Positions 31,995-38,074 of a stretch of DNA of 64,000 nucleotides are shown here, piece by piece. The notes beneath the pieces were generated by a model. It was not told where the DNA came from. It worked only from the letters and a program-made list of their open reading frames with translations, and did not search any database. The stretch's first letter is position 1, and each line of letters opens with the position of its first letter. Where the stretch lies: contig NZ_SLXS01000003.1 in the NCBI RefSeq assembly GCF_004340785.1, positions 591,689-655,688 on the forward strand, given 5' to 3'. This stretch comes from Tumebacillus sp. BK434. GTDB lineage: Bacteria > Bacillota > Bacilli > Tumebacillales > Tumebacillaceae. Position numbers and translations under genes: made by a program.

Positions 31995-32027
31995 TGTCGT
32001 CCCTCCAGTTGATTACAAGTTTATGAA

Positions 32028-32855
32028 TTACAACGCAATTGTCTTGTCCCACGTGCTAAACGAAGAAGCGCTTGTGCTCGAGTACACAGGAGCTGCAGCA
32101 GTTGAACTTGCATAGTTATCGCTGCCTTTAGTTGAATATCCCTTTACGCGTGCGATCACCGACCCAGTTGGATCGGAATCTCCATACGGCAGCTGTGGTT
32201 GATAGTAGGCAGCTGCATCGAAGAAAGAATCTTTAATGGTCCATCCGGCACCCATACGTGCAGCGTACCGTCCTCCCTCGGCCGAATCCAAGTACATGAT
32301 GCTCGAGAATCCCATCATGAGATGCAAACCTTGAAACATGTTCCAAATCTTTGTTTCATACGCTGTATTGCCAAAATTACGCAAGAAATTGCACTGGTAC
32401 ATCGTGGCCCATCTCATCGAATCATCGCCCCAGCGGATCTCGTCCCATTGTGCATTTGAAGATTCCTGAGTTTCCGATGTATGGAATGTGGTGGAGGAAT
32501 TCGCCGTGTAGAAATGGGAACCCGCGCCTTTGCCATTAGAAAACGCCCCCGCAGCAAGCCCGTGACCTCCAAAAGCAAAAAATTGCTTCGAGTCTGCGAA
32601 TGAACTGGTCAAATCTAAGTCCCAAGCCAGATTATCCCGATACACCGTACCAGCAGAAGCCAAATTGTTCCCTACCATACCATCGTGGAGCTTTTGTACA
32701 TACTCCCCGCCTGCACGGTCACCATAGGCACAACTCCCTGTACGGGTATACGCACTCTGACCAGAATACCCGTGTGTCCAGGCAGCAGACACCGTTTCAG
32801 TGAAAACGCTGCTTAAGATCGTCACCATTCCAAGCACGACAATGGACTTTTTCAT
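32028..32855 (-). CDS. Secreted DUF6345-like protein, possible caspase-like fold
   Basis: A 275-residue secreted protein; signal peptide MKKSIVVLGMVTILSSVFTETVSAA. It has a conserved-looking FFAFGGHG near residue 95 and WATMYQCNFL near 155. A His after a hydrophobic strand (hhxGHG) and a Cys after a second strand (hhhxxQxC) are the arrangement of clan CD (caspase/gingipain-like) peptidases, so a protease is possible. My memory of DUF6345 proteins is similar, but neither assignment was verified. The C-terminal 40 residues are Ser/Thr/Ala-rich. ATG at 32855 follows AATGGAGGTATTAAAA; the longer frame to 32927 is rejected. The following gene encodes another secreted protein. Confidence 0.65.
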   Translation of the reverse strand: MKKSIVVLGMVTILSSVFTETVSAAWTHGYSGQSAYTRTGSCAYGDRAGGEYVQKLHDGMVGNNLASAGTVYRDNLAWDLDLTSSFADSKQFFAFGGHGLAAGAFSNGKGAGSHFYTANSSTTFHTSETQESSNAQWDEIRWGDDSMRWATMYQCNFLRNFGNTAYETKIWNMFQGLHLMMGFSSIMYLDSAEGGRYAARMGAGWTIKDSFFDAAAYYQPQLPYGDSDPTGSVIARVKGYSTKGSDNYASSTAAAPVYSSTSASSFSTWDKTIAL

Positions 32856-33031
32856 TTTTAATACCTCCATTACATTGTTATAGAACCAGCGTGCATATAT
32901 GGTAATATATAACACAAATTGTATCAACAGGAATATTATTCAATTTACAAAATGCACTTATCCTTTAGAAGATTACAAATAAAATCTCGATGACAGCATC
33001 CCATATGTCTAAGCTCCCCCATCTCTCATAC

Positions 33032-33067
33032 AAAAAAGAAGGCTCCGGGCACCAGCCCAAAGCCTTC
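33032..33067 (-). terminator. Terminator of the radical SAM/MNIO-like operon
   Basis: GAAGGCT (33038-33044) and AGCCTTC (33061-33067) form a stem with an inner GGGC/GCCC pair and a minus-strand tail of TTTTTTG. It is the first terminator after the 33155-33931 gene and marks the end of the operon. Confidence 0.88.
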
Positions 33068-33154
33068 TTTTTCTTCACCAAACGAAAAATCGTCAGTCCT
33101 CCCCCAAAGCGGGCGATCGGAAACAGGATGCACGCAATCAGTACTCGCCCGATG

Positions 33155-33931
33155 CTACCCAAGCTGCTCTTCCTTTTGCAGAAGTCCCAGTTCGGTCAAC
33201 TTCTGCATAACCAAATAAGCCTCCTCCCTCCCATCAGAAGCATGCATGCCCAACATGACCTCCGCGACCAACTCCGACACCGGTCCACCGATAAACCGCT
33301 CCTTCGTCGCCGCATACAGCCAGCACACTTCTGCATCTTCCCCGCTGATCGTGCGACCTCCGAGCGCCTCCGCCACTGCGCGCGGGTAGCACAGCACGGC
33401 AAACCGCGCCGCCCCGTTGTCCTGCACCAGTTCTGTGCGCACGCGAAACGCCGGGTCTTGGTTGACCGTCAAGATCCCCATCAGCGCCGTCAGAAACTCA
33501 TGCGTCAACAGGCACCTCATCCGCGCATCCCGGACGAACCACGGGTCGCGCTGCAAAAATTCATAAAACGCTTCCTCCACGCAGATGCCTTCCCCCGCAT
33601 ACGGCAGCTCGCGATAGTGGGCGTACACGTCCGATTCTACAAACGCGTACACCACCTCCAGCGCCTTGCGCCCCCCGGCTTCCAGCGCTTGAAACACGCG
33701 GCTGTACGCGCCGCGTAAACCCCGGTTGAAACCGCGCTCGCCGGCCAGCAGATTGCGGCAGATCTGCTTCGCCGTCGCCGACAGCTCGTCGGGATCCACC
33801 GTGGCAAACGCCTGCAACAGCTCGTCCGGCCAGCCCAACTCCTCATACCGCCCGGCCAAAAACGCCTCCCGCGCCGTCCGGTGGTGCAGCAGGCGGTACA
33901 AAGCCTGATCCATTCGCAGCACACATGTCAT
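33155..33931 (-). CDS. Putative partner protein of the MNIO-like enzyme
   Basis: A protein of about 258 residues, mostly helical. The first 60 residues (LYRLLHHRTAREAFLAGRY then LLQAFATVDPDEL) resemble the small LigA-like helical domain common in RiPP precursors and partner proteins. The rest has no motif I recognise. Its ATG overlaps the stop of the MNIO-like gene (ATGA), which is how two-component MNIO/partner pairs (MbnB/MbnC, TglH/TglI) are arranged. The start at 33931 follows GAAGGTGG. Inferred role: peptide recognition or presentation for the oxidase. Family uncertain. Confidence 0.72.
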   Translation of the reverse strand: MTCVLRMDQALYRLLHHRTAREAFLAGRYEELGWPDELLQAFATVDPDELSATAKQICRNLLAGERGFNRGLRGAYSRVFQALEAGGRKALEVVYAFVESDVYAHYRELPYAGEGICVEEAFYEFLQRDPWFVRDARMRCLLTHEFLTALMGILTVNQDPAFRVRTELVQDNGAARFAVLCYPRAVAEALGGRTISGEDAEVCWLYAATKERFIGGPVSELVAEVMLGMHASDGREEAYLVMQKLTELGLLQKEEQLG

Positions 33932-34890
33932 CCCTGCGCCCACCTTCCCACGATCTCCTGCAGGCGCAGGAAGTTCGGTTCGGCTTTGGCGATCAGTGTG
34001 CCGTCTTCTGTATATTGAGGGTCTTCGTACGTGACCGCTTTCAACTCGGGGCACAGCGGGAGCAGGTACTCCAGCAATTGCAGCTGCTCCTCGAGCAGCA
34101 CCCCGTGATGCAGGTCGCGAAACTTGCCCTTGATGATCTGACACCCGGAGAGATGGAACTCAAAGCAGTGTCTTAGCGGCAGCCGTTCCAATCCCTCAAA
34201 CATCCGCTCGCCCGTGTTTCCTTTCAGCCACTGGTAGCTCAGCACATGGCCGATGTCGATCGTCACGGGCGATCCGGTCTCCACGGCGATCTCGCGAAAA
34301 TATTCGAACGCATCGAGCTCGCCGATATAAAAATTCGACCCTTCCGTAAAGCCGGCAAATTCCACACAGAGCGGCGCCTTTAGCCGCTCCTGATACTCCG
34401 CGATGTTGCGGATGCAGGCCTGCAGCCCTTCTTTCGTCAGATATGGCGGCAGCGGAAAGGGCAGCACTTTACCATGCAGCGACCACAGCCCCAGATCTTC
34501 GACGATCCACGCCAGGTCATAGCGTTCGATCATCGCGTTGGTAAACTCGATGATCTCCTCTTTCGCGTAGGGCTCCAGCGCCCCCATGTTCAGCATCGTG
34601 TGATGAAACGCCCGATGCCCGATCTCCGGCACTTCCGCAAACAAGCGGTCGTACGCTGCGAAATAATCGTCCGCCCGCAGCCGGTTGCGATGCTTCGGCT
34701 GGAAGGCAAAAAACAGATAGGCAAACTGCCCGCGGTGCTTCTCGAAAAAATTTTTCATCTTCGGCGTGATCGTGTCGCCTTCCACACCGTCTTTCACAAA
34801 TCCGATCTCGCCTCCCCAAGGCAAGTCCATGCCAAGCCCAAGGCCAAGCCGTTTGGCGACCTTGGGCATGCGAATCGTGTACGCCCCCAT
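33928..34890 (-). CDS. TIM-barrel metalloenzyme, MNIO (DUF692)-like
   Basis: A 320-residue soluble protein with the strand-by-strand motifs of the xylose-isomerase-like barrel. Compared by eye with MbnB: AFHHTM matches AFHIML, IVEDLGLW matches VSDHILYF, LCVEFAG matches LYLENYP, VTIDIGH matches LFDASN, FEFHLSG matches FHVAG and TYEDPQ matches TYERD. Metal-binding His, Glu and Asp positions are therefore largely kept, but one His becomes Asp and two Asn become Phe and His. This is either a divergent multinuclear iron oxidase or a sister TIM-barrel enzyme. It starts 12 bases after the radical SAM gene with a perfect AAGGAGG and overlaps its partner gene. Likely acts on the 37-residue peptide. 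Confidence 0.7.
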   Translation of the reverse strand: MGAYTIRMPKVAKRLGLGLGMDLPWGGEIGFVKDGVEGDTITPKMKNFFEKHRGQFAYLFFAFQPKHRNRLRADDYFAAYDRLFAEVPEIGHRAFHHTMLNMGALEPYAKEEIIEFTNAMIERYDLAWIVEDLGLWSLHGKVLPFPLPPYLTKEGLQACIRNIAEYQERLKAPLCVEFAGFTEGSNFYIGELDAFEYFREIAVETGSPVTIDIGHVLSYQWLKGNTGERMFEGLERLPLRHCFEFHLSGCQIIKGKFRDLHHGVLLEEQLQLLEYLLPLCPELKAVTYEDPQYTEDGTLIAKAEPNFLRLQEIVGRWAQG

Positions 34891-34901
34891 AAGCGTCCTC
34901 C

Positions 34902-36842
34902 TTACGATGTAGGTAGCCCTAACCCCATTTGTACGAACTGCTGCAGCACCTTGCTCCCCTCGTTGCGCCCTGCCGTAAGCATCAGGTCGTCCCCTTGCTG
35001 TACCAGCCCCGCAGGCAACACGAAAAAGCGCTGCCAGCGCAGGTCGGCGACATAGCGCCGTGCAGGCTGACCCGGCCGCTGCGACGCCGTGATCACTTTG
35101 ACCCAAGGCAGCAGCGTTACCCGTTCCAAGTCCTCCTGCACCGTCCGCATGCCTTTGCGTTCATGCGGCGCGAGGTTGCTGTTTTTCTGCGGTTTGACTG
35201 TTTTGTAGATCTCTAAAAACCGCTGCAATCGCTCGTCAAACGTATCCCCGTCTTCATACAAAAAGTCGTTCCCCATCCGGCCCATCCCATAGCTTAACAG
35301 CCGGTTGCCCCTGAGTTCTGCCGTGTCTTTCCAGCGGATGTCATACTTCTCCGCCGCTTCCGCAAGAATCGTCTGCGGCTCTGCGACGAGCATCTGCATC
35401 ACGTCGATGCCGATCTTGTCCGCATTTTGTGCTAAAAACGCCTGCGACGCCGCCACTTCTTCCGGCGTTTCATCGAGGATGCCGCCCATGATCGCGAGCT
35501 GCAGCGGAATCCCCGCCCGGTGCAGGTTGTCGATGATCGGCTGGTAGTGGCTGGCCTGCACGCCTTTGTCCAATTTATCGAGCAGGCGTTGCGAGTTCGT
35601 CTCATACCCGGCCGACATCAGCACGCAGCCCAACTCCTTCAGCTCCTGCACGAACGCTTCGTCGAGCAGGCACTCCTCAAGGCGGTTGCGCGTCGTGAAC
35701 TGCAGCGTGTACCCTTGTTCCCGCAAGAGCCGCATCGCATGTTTCACAAGGCGCAAGTTGGTGTTTTCGTCGACAAAATTGATCCGGGTCACGCCGTACG
35801 TCTCGATCAGTTCGCGGCATTCGCGGGCCAACTGCCGGGCCGTCTTTTGCTGATAGCTCCCTTCGCGGCGCGAGCGGTTGCCATAAGAGCAGAACACGCA
35901 CCGCCCGTAGTAGCAGCCGACACAGGTGGTCAGCCCGAAGTGGAACTCCTCATGCAGGTAGCCTTTGACGTTCAGCCCGGCGAAATCGGGCGTCGGCACC
36001 TGCTGAATGCCCACCGTCGAGCGCGGCCCGCGCCGGCCGATCTGTCCCTGTTGCAACCAGACAAAATCGGGCACCTCCGCTTGTGGCAGCTGGCCTGCAA
36101 GCGCTTGCATCAGCTTGTCCATCGTCTCTTCGCCGGCGCCAAGGCCGATGCCGTCCAGATGCCGGACGAACGCGGGAATCGCACAGATCTGCTCCCCGCG
36201 CAGCATCATCTGCTGCCCGCCGACGATCACAAACGTCTGCGGGCGCAGCTCCTTGACCCAGCGGGCCAGCAACAGAGTCGGCAACAGCTGGCTGTAGTAC
36301 GCCACCGAGACGGCAAACACGTCCGGCTGCTCCTGCAACAGCGTCTCGCGGAGCCGCTCGTACAGCTCCGTTGCAGCAGGATCTTTTCCAGCATACGCTG
36401 CAGGTTCTTCAGCCAGCTCAAACTCCAGCGCCCGCTTGGCGATCTTTTCAAGCGAGGTGAGTTCTTCTCTGAGCACCGAGCCCTCCAGCAGCAGCTCCAC
36501 CCCTTGGCGGACGAACGGCAAGGATGCCGCAGTGTCGCGAACCGATCCGGACTTTTTTTCGATCACGTCCTGCCACAGCCGGTCGTGATGTTCCAGCAGA
36601 TAGCGCGCCAGCTCGGCGCGGTACTCCTCTTTCAACAGCCCCTGCGACGTGCGCTCAGACTCTTGCAAAAATTCACGAAGGCGCTGTTTCGAAAACAGAC
36701 GGTGGCAGACATCGAGGTTGAAATCGTATTGGCCGACCTCGACGCCCTGTCGGCGCAGGTAGGCGGTGATCATCGGCAGACTCAGGTACGGGAACAGACG
36801 CGCTTCTGTCGTCGGCGGAAACACAAGCATCACTTTGCTCAT
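34902..36842 (-). CDS. B12-binding-domain radical SAM protein
   Basis: A 646-residue protein. The N-terminal part (MSKVMLVFPPTTEARLFPYLS, then DVFAVSVAYYSQLLPTLLLA and FVIVGGQQMML) is a cobalamin-binding Rossmann domain as in B12-dependent radical SAM enzymes. The cluster motif is CVGCYYGRCVFC near residue 300: read as CX7CX2C it matches RiPP-maturation B12 radical SAM enzymes (CWWGxxxxCxFC) rather than the usual CX3CX2C; an extra Cys sits inside. A SAM-binding barrel and a C-terminal 130-residue extension follow. Start at 36842 after GAGGGG. It lies directly after the small peptide gene, separated by two hairpins. Probable reaction: methylation or C-C bond formation on the peptide. Confidence 0.88.
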   Translation of the reverse strand: MSKVMLVFPPTTEARLFPYLSLPMITAYLRRQGVEVGQYDFNLDVCHRLFSKQRLREFLQESERTSQGLLKEEYRAELARYLLEHHDRLWQDVIEKKSGSVRDTAASLPFVRQGVELLLEGSVLREELTSLEKIAKRALEFELAEEPAAYAGKDPAATELYERLRETLLQEQPDVFAVSVAYYSQLLPTLLLARWVKELRPQTFVIVGGQQMMLRGEQICAIPAFVRHLDGIGLGAGEETMDKLMQALAGQLPQAEVPDFVWLQQGQIGRRGPRSTVGIQQVPTPDFAGLNVKGYLHEEFHFGLTTCVGCYYGRCVFCSYGNRSRREGSYQQKTARQLARECRELIETYGVTRINFVDENTNLRLVKHAMRLLREQGYTLQFTTRNRLEECLLDEAFVQELKELGCVLMSAGYETNSQRLLDKLDKGVQASHYQPIIDNLHRAGIPLQLAIMGGILDETPEEVAASQAFLAQNADKIGIDVMQMLVAEPQTILAEAAEKYDIRWKDTAELRGNRLLSYGMGRMGNDFLYEDGDTFDERLQRFLEIYKTVKPQKNSNLAPHERKGMRTVQEDLERVTLLPWVKVITASQRPGQPARRYVADLRWQRFFVLPAGLVQQGDDLMLTAGRNEGSKVLQQFVQMGLGLPTS

Positions 36843-36877
36843 CCTCGCATCCCCTCTAAACACGTCTCTTCATAAAG

Positions 36878-36930
36878 ATAGAGAAGCACGGCGATACCTG
36901 CCCCCCAACAAGTACCCCTCGCTTCTCTAT
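36878..36930 (-). promoter_or_regulatory. Stem-loop before the radical SAM gene
   Basis: ATAGAGAAGC (36878-36887) and GCTTCTCTAT (36921-36930) form a perfect ten-pair stem around a 33-base loop in the leader of the radical SAM gene. With a weak U-run (CTTT) after it, it could protect the upstream message or reduce readthrough. Confidence 0.6.
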
Positions 36931-36932
36931 GC

Positions 36933-36955
36933 AAAAACAAGCTACCCCTGCTTGT
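36933..36955 (-). terminator. Attenuating terminator directly after the peptide gene
   Basis: On the minus strand ACAAGC-AGGGGTA-GCTTGT is followed by TTTT, starting six bases after the peptide stop codon. The stem has only six pairs, so partial termination is likely: much peptide message and less enzyme message, as in many RiPP operons. Confidence 0.65.
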
Positions 36956-36960
36956 GACTC

Positions 36961-37074
36961 TTATTCCTCATCCGATTCATCCAGGTGCGATTGAAACATG
37001 AACGTATGGAACGCATGTCCAACCTGCAGGTCTTCCGCTTCAACGATCTCCAGTTGCTCCAGGTCGTGGTTCAT
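36961..37074 (-). CDS. 37-residue acidic peptide, candidate RiPP precursor
   Basis: A short gene with an excellent RBS (GGGAGGTGACAAA before ATG). The first half is acidic and helical (MNHDLEQLEIVEAEDL), like a RiPP leader. The C-terminal part GHAFHTFMFQSHLDESDEE is rich in His, Phe and acidic residues and has no Cys. It has its own promoter, a terminator-like hairpin right after the stop, and sits between a heme-oxygenase-like enzyme and a B12 radical SAM/MNIO-like gene set. The gene is too short for ordinary annotation. Role as substrate is inferred from position; it could instead be a small regulatory or structural subunit. Confidence 0.78.
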   Translation of the reverse strand: MNHDLEQLEIVEAEDLQVGHAFHTFMFQSHLDESDEE

Positions 37075-37096
37075 TTTGTCACCTCCCTGAGATAAA

Positions 37097-37124
37097 ACTA
37101 TACATCAAGATACAATAAATACAA
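37097..37124 (-). promoter_or_regulatory. Candidate promoter of the peptide gene
   Basis: TTGTAT (37119-37124) and TATAGT (37097-37102) on the minus strand are 16 bases apart, 23 bases upstream of the peptide ATG. It would allow expression separate from the DUF3050 gene. Confidence 0.45.
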
Positions 37125-37181
37125 AGAGCCCAATTCATCATTTTTTTGACAGTCATACTAAACTGTTTCATCCACCTCTAT

Positions 37182-37934
37182 TTACATTGTTATGAAGGCA
37201 GATACTCCGTCCCACAGCTTGACCCGGCTGCGCAAACTGAGCTCAGCCGTCTCCATCGCCTCCCGCTCGCGCACGGCATCTCCGGCACACAGATAGGCCA
37301 AAAGTCGCTCGGCCAGCGGTCCATGCTCATCCCCGTCCAGCTCGATATGGCGCTTCAAATAGTACAAAAGCCTCTCCGCCGACTTGCCGCTTTCCTCCAG
37401 TTCCCGGACGAGATGGCTGAACATGTCGGGAATGATGTCCTCGCGCCCGTAGAAAAACGCCGCCGCCACCTGATGCGGCTGCCCGTGCAGCGCGATGTCG
37501 AGCGTGGTGTTCACGAACTGCTGCACCGACTCCGGGATGTCCGGGGCGTCGAGCGCCGCTTGCGGCGTCATCCCCTGCTGCAAACGGTCGAGAAAACGAC
37601 GGATCGGCGCGGTGTCCGCTCCGGCTTCCTCCATCGCTTCCAGATAGAGGTCGAAGTGTGAGATGTACCCACCCCGTCCGTCTTCATCCGTCTCTTCGCC
37701 GAGCACGATCTCATTGATGAAGCGTGCGTATTGCGCCACTTGGCCCGGCATCCACGGCACCTCGGTCACCGTGAGTTCGCGCTGCAAGCGCTTGAGCAGG
37801 CTCATAAAATCCCAGACGGCAAACACGTGGTGTTCCATAAACAGGCGCACGTGCTCCGCCGAGGTCAATTTTTTGTACACGGGGTGAAGCAGCAGTTCGT
37901 CACGAACCGCTTCAAAAGCCTGAGTATTCTGCAT
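37182..37934 (-). CDS. DUF3050 protein, heme-oxygenase-like fold (putative diiron oxidase)
   Basis: A 250-residue all-helical protein matching DUF3050: HPVYKKL, LFMEHHVFAVWDFMSLLK, EIVLGEETDED, SHFDLYLEAM and YLKRHIELDGDEHGP. The Glu/His pairs in these helices are placed like the metal ligands of heme-oxygenase-like diiron oxidases (HDO/CADD type), so an O2-dependent oxidation is plausible. Start ATG at 37934 (GGAGATGA upstream); an ATG at 37946 is jammed against the RBS. TATAAT at 37976-37981 may be its -10. It is the first gene of the group with the peptide, radical SAM and MNIO-like genes, separated from the peptide gene by about 107 bases. Confidence 0.82.
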   Translation of the reverse strand: MQNTQAFEAVRDELLLHPVYKKLTSAEHVRLFMEHHVFAVWDFMSLLKRLQRELTVTEVPWMPGQVAQYARFINEIVLGEETDEDGRGGYISHFDLYLEAMEEAGADTAPIRRFLDRLQQGMTPQAALDAPDIPESVQQFVNTTLDIALHGQPHQVAAAFFYGREDIIPDMFSHLVRELEESGKSAERLLYYLKRHIELDGDEHGPLAERLLAYLCAGDAVREREAMETAELSLRSRVKLWDGVSAFITM

Positions 37935-38074
37935 AGAAACTGTCATCTCCTAAGCTGTTTTGGATAGCTTCGGAAATTATATCACTCCTCATACAAATGG
38001 AGAAGGAATCTATCTTTTACAACCTGTTCGGCACGGCCGATCTGGAACAGGCTTCCGTCTCGAACGAGCTGCCT

